64,000 nucleotides of DNA from DASYPQ01 sp036006425 (lineage in GTDB: Bacteria > Planctomycetota > UBA1135 > GCA-002686595): positions 62,001-126,000 of the forward strand of contig DASYPQ010000026.1 of NCBI GenBank assembly GCA_036006425.1, given 5' to 3'. The translations under genes and the position numbers were made by a program. Shown in pieces: positions 48,285 to 56,990 of the stretch; positions within the stretch are counted from its first letter, which is position 1, and the number at the start of each line of letters is the position of its first letter. The notes beneath the pieces are model-generated. The model was given only the letters and a program-made list of their open reading frames with translations. It was not told the DNA's origin and did no database searches.

Positions 48285-48680
48285 CTAGCGCTTCGAGAAC
48301 TGGAACCCGCGGCGAGCTCCGCGGCGTCCGTACTTCTTGCGCTCCTTCATGCGGCTGTCCCGCGTGAGGAGCCCGTTCGCGCGCAGCACGTCGTCGAATC
48401 CGGGGTTGATCTTCTTGAGCGCGCGGGCGATGCCGAGCACGACCGCGTCGGCCTGGCCGGTCGGTCCGCCGCCTTGCACGTTGACGGCGATGTCGTAGCT
48501 CTGCGCGGTCTCGGTGACCACGAGCGGCGCGCGCACGCGCTTCTGCGACTGGATCGTCCGGAAGAACTCGTCCACCGGCCGATCGTTGACGAGGAAGCCG
48601 CCGGCACCGGGCTGGAGGCGAACGCGGGCGACGGCGGACTTGCGCCGGCCGAGGCCGCGGGTGACTGCAGTGGCGCTCAT
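48285..48680 (-). CDS. rpsI: 30S ribosomal protein S9
   Basis: This gene encodes a 131-residue S9 whose C-terminal tail reaches the ribosomal P site. The pattern GLGRRKSAVARVRLQPGAG, TGQADAVVLGIARAL and the terminal RDSRMKERKKYGRRGARRGF-QFSKR is typical of the family. The ATG at 48680 overlaps the stop of rplM (ATGA), giving the universal rplM-rpsI pair. Confidence 0.97.
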   Translation of the reverse strand: MSATAVTRGLGRRKSAVARVRLQPGAGGFLVNDRPVDEFFRTIQSQKRVRAPLVVTETAQSYDIAVNVQGGGPTGQADAVVLGIARALKKINPGFDDVLRANGLLTRDSRMKERKKYGRRGARRGFQFSKR

Positions 48681-49126
48681 GCTCGAATCTTCTCGACCGT
48701 TGCGGGCTTCTGGGCGGCGTGGGGATGTTCGGGACCGGCGTACACCTTGAGGCGCGACAGGAGGTCGTGCCCTAGTGCCGTCTTCGGAAGCATGCGCTTC
48801 ACGGCGAGGCGCAGGACTTCGCCGGGTCGGCGCGCCTGCAGGCGCGCGAACGGCACCTCGCGGCGGCCGCCCGGATACCCGGTGTAGTGCGCGTACGTCT
48901 TCACGTCGGCCTTCACGCCCGTCGTCTTGATCTTCTCGGCGTTCACGACGACCACGAAGGCGCCGTTCTTCTCGCTCGGGGTGTACGTGGGCTGGTCCTT
49001 GCCCATCAGGTTCATCGCGATCTGGGCGGCGAGCCGCCCGAGCGGGAACTTGGAGGCGTCGTACAGGAGCCAGCGCCCGGCGAGGTCGCCCGGCAGGTCG
49101 GCGGATCGGACGTGGGTGGTGGGCAT
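48677..49126 (-). CDS. rplM: 50S ribosomal protein L13
   Basis: This gene encodes a 149-residue L13, one of the early assembly proteins of the large subunit. Recognised by WLLYDASKFPLGRLAAQIAM, LMGKDQPTYTPSEKNGAFV, YAHYTGYPGG and KRMLPKTALGHDLLSRLKVY. The start ATG at 49126 gives the usual N terminus. It is the first gene of the rplM-rpsI-yebC unit, and a candidate promoter lies 25-53 bases upstream. Confidence 0.97.
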   Translation of the reverse strand: MPTTHVRSADLPGDLAGRWLLYDASKFPLGRLAAQIAMNLMGKDQPTYTPSEKNGAFVVVVNAEKIKTTGVKADVKTYAHYTGYPGGRREVPFARLQARRPGEVLRLAVKRMLPKTALGHDLLSRLKVYAGPEHPHAAQKPATVEKIRA

Positions 49127-49150
49127 GAGTCGTGCGTTCCGGGGCGCAAG

Positions 49151-49179
49151 AAGGTATCGGGGCCGCGTCCCGACGGCAA
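49151..49179 (-). promoter_or_regulatory. Candidate promoter for rplM-rpsI-yebC
   Basis: On the minus strand there is TTGCCG (49179-49174), a 17-base spacer and TACCTT (49156-49151), with the rplM start at 49126. The -35 matches four of six consensus positions and the -10 three. This is moderate support, but the spacing and position are right. Confidence 0.4.
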
Positions 49180-49200
49180 CGATCTCCCCGCCCGGCCCGC

Positions 49201-50187
49201 TCAGAATCCCGTTTCGCGGATCCACACCTCCGCGTTTTCGGGACCCTCCGTGCGGCCGAGCAGCACGGTGACGCCCTGCGGAAGATCCGCGGCGATCCAG
49301 CCCGGGGGGGGCGGCCCCGGTCGTGCGGGAGGGAGGGCGGCACCCGTCGGCCAGGCTCCACGCGCCGTCCATTCGCCGTCTTCCCGGAGCCAGGTCTCCG
49401 CGAGCGGCCTCGAGCCGTTCCGGTCGCGGTGGAACCGCGCCTCGCCGGGCTCGAAGCGCCGCAGGACGAGGACCGCGGACGCGGGGGCGCTCGCGGTCCA
49501 CGCGCCGTCGCGCGCGAAGGATCCGGTCCACACGATCCGCGCCCCGTCGCGCGCGACCCGCACGAGCGTGTCCTCGAGTTCCGCCGCCCGCGCCGTCGCG
49601 CGCTCCCAGGTCGCGGTGACGGAGAGAGCGAGCGGACCGTCGGCCTCAGTCTCGAGGACGGAGATCGCGCGGACGCGCCGGACGTCCTTCGGCCATCCGA
49701 GGCCGAGCAGCACTCCCGATCCGACGAGCGCGACGGCGACGGACGCGAGCGCGCGCCGGCGCAGGGCCAGCCCGGCGACGAGGCAGGCCGGAAGGAACGC
49801 GAGCGCGGCGCGCGGAAGACGGATCTCCGGAGCGACGAGCGCGGGGCGGCTCCGCGCGCGCAGCCCCGGCGGGAGCTCCTCGATCGCCTGCGCCGCGCGG
49901 TCCTCGCGCCATCCGAGGAAACGCGCGCGGCCGCGTTCGGCGCTCGCGTCGTCCGCGCCCTCCCAGCGGATCTCGGGCGCGATCGCGGCGACCGGGTCGC
50001 CGAGCGCGAGCGGCACGGCGAGGTGCACCTGCTCGCCGCGGAGGAGCTCGCCCTGGAGCCTCGATTCGCCGGACGATCCGAGCGAGAGCACGAGATCGCG
50101 CACCGGACCGGTGATCTCGACGTCGCCGAGGCGCGCGAGATTGCCCTGAAGCGCGAGCGCGACGAGGCTGGCGAGCGCCGCGATCAC
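49201..50187 (-). CDS. Membrane protein of unknown function (third gene of FtsQ-like operon)
   Basis: I do not recognise this 328-residue protein. An N-terminal hydrophobic stretch (VIAALASLVALALQ) looks like a signal or anchor. A beta-rich region follows, then two adjacent hydrophobic segments in the middle (LAFLPACLVAGLALRRRALASVAVALVGSGVLLGLG is split by Arg residues). The C-terminal domain has IWTGSFARDGAWTASAPASA and DGEWTARGAWP. The layout suggests two extracytoplasmic domains on either side of a membrane hairpin. The GTG start at 50187 overlaps the preceding gene's stop (GTGA). Its stop lies 75 bases before rplM. Confidence 0.55.
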   Translation of the reverse strand: MIAALASLVALALQGNLARLGDVEITGPVRDLVLSLGSSGESRLQGELLRGEQVHLAVPLALGDPVAAIAPEIRWEGADDASAERGRARFLGWREDRAAQAIEELPPGLRARSRPALVAPEIRLPRAALAFLPACLVAGLALRRRALASVAVALVGSGVLLGLGWPKDVRRVRAISVLETEADGPLALSVTATWERATARAAELEDTLVRVARDGARIVWTGSFARDGAWTASAPASAVLVLRRFEPGEARFHRDRNGSRPLAETWLREDGEWTARGAWPTGAALPPARPGPPPPGWIAADLPQGVTVLLGRTEGPENAEVWIRETGF

Positions 50188-50819
50188 GACGCCGCCTCCC
50201 TCGAGACGACCCCCTCGACGACAGGCGGCGCGAATCCGCGGATCGCGAGCAATCCGACGCACACCGCGAGCGCAGCCCAGGGGAGCGAACCGCGGTCGGA
50301 CACGCCCGAGCGGGCGCACTGCCACGCCCACGCGATCGGGCTCGCGTCGGCGAGCGCGGCGAGCCAGCGCGGCGCGGCGCCGAAGGACGGCGCGCCGCCG
50401 GACTCGAGCGCGCTGCGCAGGAGCGGCAATCCGGGCACGAGGAGCATCCACGCGACCGCGGCGAGGCGCGCGCGCGGTCCGTTCTCCCCCGCGCCTGCCG
50501 TGCGACGTCCGGCGGCAGCGAGCAGACCGATCATGACGAGGCTCGCGACCGCGACGACGGCGAGCCCGGCGAGCGGTCGTCCGTGTGCTCGGTCGACGGT
50601 GAGCGCCGCGGCGAGCGGCGGCGCCGCGAGGGCGGCCGTGCTCCACGAGGCGCCTCCGCCTCCCGGAATGCCGATCCACGCGAGCCAGGGCAGCGCCGCG
50701 AGCGCGAGGCGCGAGGCGTCGCCGAGCGAAGCTTCCGCGGGCGCCCACAGCGCCGGCAGCGCGACCGGCAGGCACGAGAGGAGCCAGATCCCGCTCGCCC
50801 CGACGGCGGCCCGGGCCAC
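50184..50819 (-). CDS. Polytopic membrane protein of unknown function
   Basis: This 211-residue protein consists almost entirely of hydrophobic segments, about six, such as WLLSCLPVALPALW, LAGLAVVAVASLVMIGLLA and AALAVCVGLLAIRGFAPPVV. I see no motif that assigns a family; it could be a permease subunit. The start is GTG at 50819, beginning two bases after the end of the upstream FtsQ-like gene's stop codon. The stop is coupled to the following gene by GTGA. It belongs to a four-gene membrane operon. Confidence 0.55.
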   Translation of the reverse strand: MARAAVGASGIWLLSCLPVALPALWAPAEASLGDASRLALAALPWLAWIGIPGGGGASWSTAALAAPPLAAALTVDRAHGRPLAGLAVVAVASLVMIGLLAAAGRRTAGAGENGPRARLAAVAWMLLVPGLPLLRSALESGGAPSFGAAPRWLAALADASPIAWAWQCARSGVSDRGSLPWAALAVCVGLLAIRGFAPPVVEGVVSREAAS

Positions 50820-50821
50820 GA

Positions 50822-51784
50822 TCAGCCCCCGGGCGCTCCCGCTGCGGGCGGCGCGCTTTGCGTGTCGCGCCAGAGGATGTCGGGGACGTCCCAGCGCACG
50901 TCGAGCAGCGACCAGTCGCGCGCGTCGGCCGTCGTCGGCCTCAACGCCTTCAAGGCGCGCGCGAGCGCTTCCCACTTCATCGCCGCCGGGAGCTCGCCCG
51001 GCTCGCCGCAGTCCGGCGTGCGTCCGAAGTACACGCGGCGTCCCTCCTCGAGCTGCAGCACGACGCCGGGGTCCTCCACCGACGCGGTCTTCGCGTGCGT
51101 CGCGTCGATCACCGGCGCGCCCATCACGGCGAAGTCCTCGGCGGAGAGCGCCGCGCACATCGAACTCGCGACCGAGAGCGCCAGGCGATGCCGCGGCTCG
51201 ACGATCCGGCGCCCCGGTACCGTCGCCGCGTCGGCGCCGCGCGGAGGATCCTCGACCGGTCCGAGGACGGGCAGCCATGTGCCCGCGATCCACGGCGGGC
51301 GCTTCCACTCGCCGGGCAGCACGATTCCGTCCGCCGCGACCGCGAGGTAGCCGTCGCCGACCTGCACGCACGCGACGGGCTTCCGCAGGCGGACGGCGAC
51401 CTGGTAGCCGTCGGGCCAGATCACGGATCCCGCGCCGACTTCCGCGACGAACGGGAGCTCGAGGAGCGCCTGTCGAACGGCCTCCGTGCCTTCGCTCCCT
51501 TCCACTCCGTCCGCGGAGATCTCCGGCAGCGCCGCGAGGCGCGCCGCGAGCGCGACGCGCCAGCGATCGTCGACGAAGCCCGAGAGTCCGTCGATCCTCG
51601 CGAAGCGCGGGTCGATGCGCGCGAAGCCGCTCTCGTGCGACTCGAACTCGAGGCCGGAGACGAGCCACACCCCGACGGAGACGAGCAGGAGCAACGGGAT
51701 CCACGCCGGGACTTGCCCGGAGCGGGCGCGAGCGGATCGCGCCCGAGCTCCCAGCGGGAGCCGGACCCTGCCCACGAACCCCAC
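50822..51784 (-). CDS. FtsQ-like POTRA-domain membrane protein
   Basis: This gene encodes a 320-residue single-pass protein. Residues 1-20 are basic and cytoplasmic, the membrane helix is near 22-40 (WIPLLLLVSVGVWLVSGL), and the rest is outside. Residues about 90-145 form a POTRA-like unit: ALLELPFVAEVGAGSVIWPD, then RLRKPVACVQVGDGYLAVAA and DGIVLP, the pattern of FtsQ/DivIB divisome proteins. The GTG start at 51784 has an excellent ribosome site GAGGAGG, 8 bases upstream. No other division gene lies nearby, so it may be a divergent FtsQ or a separate assembly factor. Confidence 0.6.
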   Translation of the reverse strand: MGFVGRVRLPLGARARSARARSGQVPAWIPLLLLVSVGVWLVSGLEFESHESGFARIDPRFARIDGLSGFVDDRWRVALAARLAALPEISADGVEGSEGTEAVRQALLELPFVAEVGAGSVIWPDGYQVAVRLRKPVACVQVGDGYLAVAADGIVLPGEWKRPPWIAGTWLPVLGPVEDPPRGADAATVPGRRIVEPRHRLALSVASSMCAALSAEDFAVMGAPVIDATHAKTASVEDPGVVLQLEEGRRVYFGRTPDCGEPGELPAAMKWEALARALKALRPTTADARDWSLLDVRWDVPDILWRDTQSAPPAAGAPGG

Positions 51785-51801
51785 GCGGAAGGCCTCCTCG
51801 G

Positions 51802-52059
51802 CTAGTTGCGCACGCCGGCGAGCGGGGATTCGACCGGGGCGACGCCGCCGGCGGAGGGCGCCTGCGCGTAGCGGCGCGAGACTTCCTCGATGTAGAGCTC
51901 GAGGGCGGTCTGCATCTCGCCGACTTCCTCGCGCGAGAGGGTCAGCGTGCGGGACGAACCCTGCGCGTGCACTTCGTGAGCGAGGAGACGCGAGAGGATC
52001 TTCAGGCTGGCGAGCTGGCGGAGGATCGGGTTCTGGGGCTTGGTGCTGAGGTTGTCCAT
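51802..52059 (-). CDS. Small helical protein, unknown function
   Basis: This gene encodes an 85-residue protein, mostly helical: LRQLASLKILSRLLAHEVHA and LSREEVGEMQTALELYIEEV, with a disordered Pro/Ala C terminus. I cannot assign a family. It begins with ATG at 52059 and ends 17 bases before the GTG of the FtsQ-like gene; the GAGGAGG serving that gene lies inside the spacer next to its stop. It is likely the first gene of the membrane operon. Expression and reality are supported by gene order only. Confidence 0.5.
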   Translation of the reverse strand: MDNLSTKPQNPILRQLASLKILSRLLAHEVHAQGSSRTLTLSREEVGEMQTALELYIEEVSRRYAQAPSAGGVAPVESPLAGVRN

Positions 52060-52193
52060 GAGGATCGGGGAGTCGAAGGGCGCGGTGGTGGATTCCGAGG
52101 GGGCACGTGCTTAGATACCCCTCTCGACGTCGCCCCTCAAGCGCGCTGTCCAGCTTCCGTGCGGCTTTTTCCGATCTCGATGCGACCCCGAAC

Positions 52194-54323
52194 ATGACCG
52201 GTGAGTCCTCGGAATCGGCCCGCGACGGGGAGGTCTCGGACGGGCGACGGTCGCCCCGCGCCGACGGCGCGCCACCGCGGCGACCGGCGTCCGCGCACGG
52301 GCCGGTCACGCACTGGAAGGGCTACGAGCTCTCGCCGTTCCAGGTCGACGCCGTCGAGGCGATCCGCGGCGGACACAACGTGCTCGTCAGCGCGCCGACC
52401 GGCGCCGGAAAGACGCTCGTCGCGGAGTACGCGATCGCGGACGCGGTCGCGCGGGGCCGGCGCTGCATCTACACGTCCCCCGTCAAGGCGCTGAGCAACC
52501 AGAAGTACCGCGACTTCCGGGACGATCCGGAGATCGACGTCGGGATCCTCACGGGCGACGTGACGATCCATCCGACCGCGCGCGTCCTGATCATGACGAC
52601 GGAGATCCTGCGGAACTCGATCTTCGAGAACCCCGAGCACCTCGCCGAGGTCGAGTACGTGATCTTCGACGAGGTCCACTACATGGACGACATGGAGCGC
52701 GGGTCGGTGTGGGAGGAGAGCCTGATCTTCGCGCCGCCTTCGATCCGCTTCATCTGCCTCTCGGCGACGATCCCGAACGTCCAGGAGCTCGGCGCGTGGC
52801 TGCGGGAGATCCGCGGCACGGACATGGTGGTGATCCAGTCGTCGCGGCGTCCGGTTCCGCTGCACCACGAGCTGTACACGGCGCGCAGCGGGCGCTTCGA
52901 CCTTCCGCAGATCGACCGCGCGCGCAAGCGCGAGCTCGAGCCGGCCGGGCGGATGGGTCCGGCGAAGGGTAGACGCCGGCCGAGGGACGGAGATCGAGGT
53001 CGCCGAGGACCCGGCGACTCGATGGTGATGCCGCCGAGCCCGGCGCCGCTGTTCGACGAGCTGCAGAAGAAGGATCTCTTGCCGGCGCTCGTGTTCTCGT
53101 TCAGCCGCAGGGACTGCGAGCGGCTCGCGCGGGCGAACGAGGGACGGGAGCTGCTCGACGAGGACGAGCAGCAGCGGATGGTCGCGTTGCAGGAGGAGCT
53201 CTTGCGGCTGTTCCAGCTCGGCCGCGGCGAGCTCGACGGCGAAGTGCTCGCGATGGCGCGGCGCGGGATCGCGTACCACCACGCCGGGATGCTCCCCGTT
53301 CACAAGGAGCTCGTCGAGCGGATGTTCACGTCGGGGCTCCTGAAGCTCCTCTTCACGACGGAGACGTTCGCGCTCGGGATCAACATGCCGGCGCGGACGG
53401 CGGTGTTCGCATCCTTGCGGAAGTTCGACGGCGTGTCGTTCGACTACATGCAGACGCGCGACTACCTCCAGATGGCGGGGCGCGCGGGGAGGCAAGGGAA
53501 GGACGACGAGGGCCTCGTGATCTCGCTCCTGTCGCCGAAGGATCTCGCGGAAGCGCCACTGAAGCGCCTGTTCCTGGGGCAATCCGAGCCGGTGCGGAGC
53601 CGCTTCAGCCTGTCGTTCAGCTCGCTCCTCCACCTCGTCGAGCGGCTCGGACGCGCGCGCGTGCCCGAGGCCTGGGAGAAGTCGTTCAACCAGTTCCAGA
53701 ATCGCAAGGGGACGCCGAAGCAGCAGGAGAAGAATCGCAAGCTGCAGGCGCGGATCCTGGAGGAGCACCTCGCGTTCCTCGAGGAGCTCGGGCACCTCGA
53801 GGGCGATCGGCTGACGGCGCGCGGGAAGATCGCGAAGCAGATCAACGGGTACGAGCTGCAGATCGCGGAGCTCCTGTTCTCCGGAGCGCTCGAGAATCTC
53901 CCGCCGAACGCGCTCGCGGTGGTGTTCGTGGGGCTCGTGTTCGAGGAGCGCAGGCGCGGCGACACGGGATTCGTGCCGGCGAAGATCTTCGGCAACGTGC
54001 GAGCGCGCGTGCAGAGCGAGATTCACGTGCTGGCGATGCGCGCGGCGGACCACCAGCTCTACAACTCGATCAAGAGGCCGGATTGGGGGCTGACGGAGCT
54101 CGCCGCGAAGTGGCTCGACGGCGCGGAGTTCGAGGAGATCGCCGAGGCGACCGACGTGACGCCGGGCGACCTCGTCCGGCACTTCCGGATGGCGGTGCAG
54201 CTGATGCGGCAAGTACGTCGCGCGATCGATCCGCAGTGGGACCTGCGCGAGACGCTCGCGATCGCGATGGAGAAGATGAACCGCGACGTGGTCGACGCGC
54301 GGAGGCAGCTGGAGCTCGGTTAG
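52194..54323 (+). CDS. Ski2/Mtr4-like superfamily 2 RNA helicase
   Basis: This gene encodes a 709-residue helicase that would unwind RNA, probably in decay or processing. Motifs are: Q region GYELSPFQVDAVEAI, Walker A SAPTGAGKTLVAEY, DEVHYMDD (motif II), SATIPN (III), the helicase C motifs VFSFSRRDCERLA, TTETFALGINMPARTAVFAS and QMAGRAGRQG (VI). A DSHCT-type C-terminal domain ends the protein. An Arg/Gly-rich insert sits near residues 258-275. The ATG at 52194 is preferred, because the 29 codons upstream look unlike coding. Its stop codon TAG touches the first base of the 102-bp repeat at 54323. Confidence 0.88.
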   Translation: MTGESSESARDGEVSDGRRSPRADGAPPRRPASAHGPVTHWKGYELSPFQVDAVEAIRGGHNVLVSAPTGAGKTLVAEYAIADAVARGRRCIYTSPVKALSNQKYRDFRDDPEIDVGILTGDVTIHPTARVLIMTTEILRNSIFENPEHLAEVEYVIFDEVHYMDDMERGSVWEESLIFAPPSIRFICLSATIPNVQELGAWLREIRGTDMVVIQSSRRPVPLHHELYTARSGRFDLPQIDRARKRELEPAGRMGPAKGRRRPRDGDRGRRGPGDSMVMPPSPAPLFDELQKKDLLPALVFSFSRRDCERLARANEGRELLDEDEQQRMVALQEELLRLFQLGRGELDGEVLAMARRGIAYHHAGMLPVHKELVERMFTSGLLKLLFTTETFALGINMPARTAVFASLRKFDGVSFDYMQTRDYLQMAGRAGRQGKDDEGLVISLLSPKDLAEAPLKRLFLGQSEPVRSRFSLSFSSLLHLVERLGRARVPEAWEKSFNQFQNRKGTPKQQEKNRKLQARILEEHLAFLEELGHLEGDRLTARGKIAKQINGYELQIAELLFSGALENLPPNALAVVFVGLVFEERRRGDTGFVPAKIFGNVRARVQSEIHVLAMRAADHQLYNSIKRPDWGLTELAAKWLDGAEFEEIAEATDVTPGDLVRHFRMAVQLMRQVRRAIDPQWDLRETLAIAMEKMNRDVVDARRQLELG

Positions 54324-54424
54324 TACGGAGCCAGAGCAATTCCTCAACGATTTCGGACCCACCGCTGCGGAGCGATGCGCGACCGCGCTGCGGAAACCGT
54401 AGAGAAGTTGCTCTGGCTCCGTAC
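54323..54424. repeat. 102-bp palindromic element, copy 1
   Basis: The element starts and ends with GTAC. Its 32-base ends are inverted repeats (28 of 32 pair), starting GTACGGAGCCAGAGCAA. A second inner stem lies around the centre. It differs from copy 2 at four positions only. It begins at the last base of the helicase stop codon. As RNA it would form one long hairpin and could act as a terminator for the helicase gene. Confidence 0.9.
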
Positions 54425-54530
54425 GGCTGCGCGTGGGATCGAAATCTGAGGGGAGCGGACTCTCCATCCGTATCCAGCCGATGGTCGCGGGCTAGCGTCT
54501 CTCCGGTCCCGAAACCGTGGGGATGACTCC

Positions 54531-56606
54531 ATGCTCACCGCGCTTCTCGCAGTTGCCCTCGCACCCCAGGCGTCGTCCCCCGCTCAGGACTCCTCTGCAG
54601 TCCTCGAAGTGAACGGTGCCCGAGCGTTCGCCGCCAGCCCTGGCGGGGACCTCTGGATCTGCTCGCGGGACGGGCGCGCGTACGTGAGCCACGATTGGAA
54701 CCAGTCCTGGAGCGAGGTCGAGATCCAGGCCGAGAAGCCCGGGGAGCTCGGCCTCGGCGGCGACGAGTTGGAGCACTTGCGCTTCTTCGATGACCAGCGC
54801 GCCATCCTCGCGGGCTACATCGGAAACAAGGACAAGGATTCGATCCTCCGCACCGTCGACGGAGGCCGGACCTGGAGTTACGTCCGATTGCCGATCGCAG
54901 AGTGGGTCTACGACGCGCAGGTCGATGCGAGCGGACATGCGTGGCTGGTCGGGTCCACTGGAGATCTGCTCGCATCGGAAGACTTCGGAGCGACCTGGAC
55001 CGTGGCCGGACAGCCGTTCGACGGTCTGTACCGCTCGGCCTCCGTCTACTTCTGGTCGCGCGAGAACGGCGTCGTGGGAGCGTTGAGCAACGGGCTCAAG
55101 ATCACTTCGGACGGAGGACGCACCTGGACCCCGCTGCCGACACCGGCCGACGAGCTGTTCCCCCCGACTGCGGACCCGAGCAAGGCGGGTGACCGAGTGA
55201 TGGTGAAGGGAAAGGACGGCAAGCGGGAATGGCGGGAACTCCCGGTCGGATTCGATGAACCCGTCAAGCACGTCTGGGTCGTCGGAGATCACCTCCTCGC
55301 GAGTCAGCACGGCCAAGTCTTCCATCATCCTCTGGCCGCTCGAAATGGGTGGGCGCCCTTCGAGATCGACGGCCACAAGATCATCACCGTCGAATTCAAC
55401 GGCCACGACCTGATCGTGGTCGGAGACGATCGGTCCGTGTCGATCGTGTCGCCCCAGCTCCAGAGGACGACGCGTTGCGAGCAGCCTCTGGAGAAGGAGC
55501 CGCTTGCGGTCACGTCTGGCCCGCGCGGTGCGGCGTTCCTCGTCGACGCTCGAGGGAAGGTGTGCCTCGTCGCGAACGAAAAACTCTCGTGCTCCCGGTT
55601 GATGAGCGTCGGCCTGGATCGGAAGTGGGAGATCGCGAGCTACGACCGAGCCGATGACGGAACACTTTTCGGCGCCTCGTCGACGGCGCTCTATCGCTCA
55701 ACGAATTCCGGAAAATCGTGGGAGCATCTCGCCGAGGCTGATCGGTTCGACGGGGTGGAGGCTCGGGCGGACGCCAGCGGATTCATCGTGGTCGACGGGG
55801 GCAAGTTGCTCGAGTGGAAGAACGACTCCAAATCGGTCAGTCCGATCGAGATCTCAGGCGCCGCAGACACGCAGCTCGATGTCGTCGCGCGCAAGGGTCG
55901 CTTGTGGGTCGCTACGGGATTCGAAGCCGCGAAGGACCCCGAAGTGCAGCGGATGCTGCGTACATCCGACACAGTCCTCGTCGGACCCGGTTTCACCGCG
56001 ACGGTCTTCGTCTCGCAGGACGAGGGTCGACACTGGAAGCAGGTCGATCGTTCCACGGGCGCCGTGGTGAGCGCCGCATGGCTCGGGCAGGACGATGTCC
56101 TCCGCCTGTGCATGTCCGATCACTCGATCCGATGTGGAAGCGTGGCTGCGGACGCTGGAGGCGCCGCCTCGTGCGGGTTCCAGGCGACCACCGGGACTGA
56201 GCCCTTGGGAGGCCAGTGGGCGACTTGGCTCGCGTTTCCGGAGCCAAAGGTCGGCTGGGTGGGCGGGAACTATTTCTTCAAGGGACCGGTGTTGCATCGA
56301 ACCGCAGACGGCGGGAATCATTGGAGCATCGTGGAGCACGCGGAAGACCACGTGACCGAGGCGTACCGACTCGGGAGCGGCGCCTGCATCCGGATCGTCG
56401 GGTTCTGGCACCCGCATACCCGCGTGGAGATGTGGCGCAACGGCAAGTTCGACCTGATCCGCGAGTTCGATCCGGGTGTCCACGATGCTCGCGTCGATTC
56501 AGGCGGACGTCTGCTGGTCCGACAGCAAGACGGCAAGGTCTGGAGTCTCGATGACAACGGGATCGCGTGGAGCGAAGTCGGGAAGATCGACGTGCCTCCT
56601 CGCTAG
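54531..56606 (+). CDS. Exported Asp-box (BNR/YCF48-like) beta-propeller protein
   Basis: This gene encodes a 691-residue exported protein with a short signal peptide (MLTALLAVALAPQASS). Repeated Asp-box motifs of the S/T-X-D-X-G-X-X-W type occur: TVDGGRTWSY, SEDFGATWTV, TSDGGRTWTP, STNSGKSWEH, SQDEGRHWKQ and TADGGNHWSI, with a degenerate SHDWNQSWSE at the start. They predict one or two beta-propellers, as in photosystem assembly YCF48 or sortilin-like proteins; the ligand is unknown. Its base composition is visibly less GC-rich than its neighbours. It starts 106 bases after repeat copy 1 with a weak GGGGAT ribosome site. The 108 bases after it show nothing recognisable. Confidence 0.75.
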   Translation: MLTALLAVALAPQASSPAQDSSAVLEVNGARAFAASPGGDLWICSRDGRAYVSHDWNQSWSEVEIQAEKPGELGLGGDELEHLRFFDDQRAILAGYIGNKDKDSILRTVDGGRTWSYVRLPIAEWVYDAQVDASGHAWLVGSTGDLLASEDFGATWTVAGQPFDGLYRSASVYFWSRENGVVGALSNGLKITSDGGRTWTPLPTPADELFPPTADPSKAGDRVMVKGKDGKREWRELPVGFDEPVKHVWVVGDHLLASQHGQVFHHPLAARNGWAPFEIDGHKIITVEFNGHDLIVVGDDRSVSIVSPQLQRTTRCEQPLEKEPLAVTSGPRGAAFLVDARGKVCLVANEKLSCSRLMSVGLDRKWEIASYDRADDGTLFGASSTALYRSTNSGKSWEHLAEADRFDGVEARADASGFIVVDGGKLLEWKNDSKSVSPIEISGAADTQLDVVARKGRLWVATGFEAAKDPEVQRMLRTSDTVLVGPGFTATVFVSQDEGRHWKQVDRSTGAVVSAAWLGQDDVLRLCMSDHSIRCGSVAADAGGAASCGFQATTGTEPLGGQWATWLAFPEPKVGWVGGNYFFKGPVLHRTADGGNHWSIVEHAEDHVTEAYRLGSGACIRIVGFWHPHTRVEMWRNGKFDLIREFDPGVHDARVDSGGRLLVRQQDGKVWSLDDNGIAWSEVGKIDVPPR

Positions 56607-56714
56607 CATCCTCACCGGATCAACGCGCAGACATCGCGTCGGGAGAAAAGGAACTGCGACTGGCTCGACACGCGACCGCAACTGGAACTCGGGTAGAGCA
56701 CCCGCCCTTTCCGA

Positions 56715-56990
56715 TCAGAGCAAGCCCATCCGCCTGAGCAGTCGGTAGACCACTTTCCGATTCGCGACGGCAATGACGACGACCGCGGCTTCCTCGTCGC
56801 GGATCGAGTAGACGATCCGAAAGTCTCCGGCGCGCACGCGCCAGAGATCCCGGTCAAGGTGCTTTGCCCCGGCGGGTCGCGGATCCTCCGCCAGCGCCAG
56901 GATGCGCTCGTCGACCCGCTCGAGCTGTCCGCGCGGGAGCTCCGTGAGCTGCCTTCTCGCGGCCGGAGCGACGAGCACGCGGTAGCTCAC
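56715..56990 (-). CDS. RelE/ParE-type toxin
   Basis: This gene encodes a 91-residue toxin of the RelE/ParE superfamily. The sequence RVLVAPAARRQLTEL, AKHLDRDLWRVRAGDFRIVY and VAVANRKVVYRLL follows the family pattern, including the Arg and Tyr residues used by RelE-type mRNA interferases. It would inhibit translation by cutting mRNA at the ribosome, or, if ParE-like, poison gyrase; the sequence favours RelE. It starts with GTG at 56990. The antitoxin gene overlaps it upstream, in a different reading frame. Confidence 0.87.
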   Translation of the reverse strand: MSYRVLVAPAARRQLTELPRGQLERVDERILALAEDPRPAGAKHLDRDLWRVRAGDFRIVYSIRDEEAAVVVIAVANRKVVYRLLRRMGLL

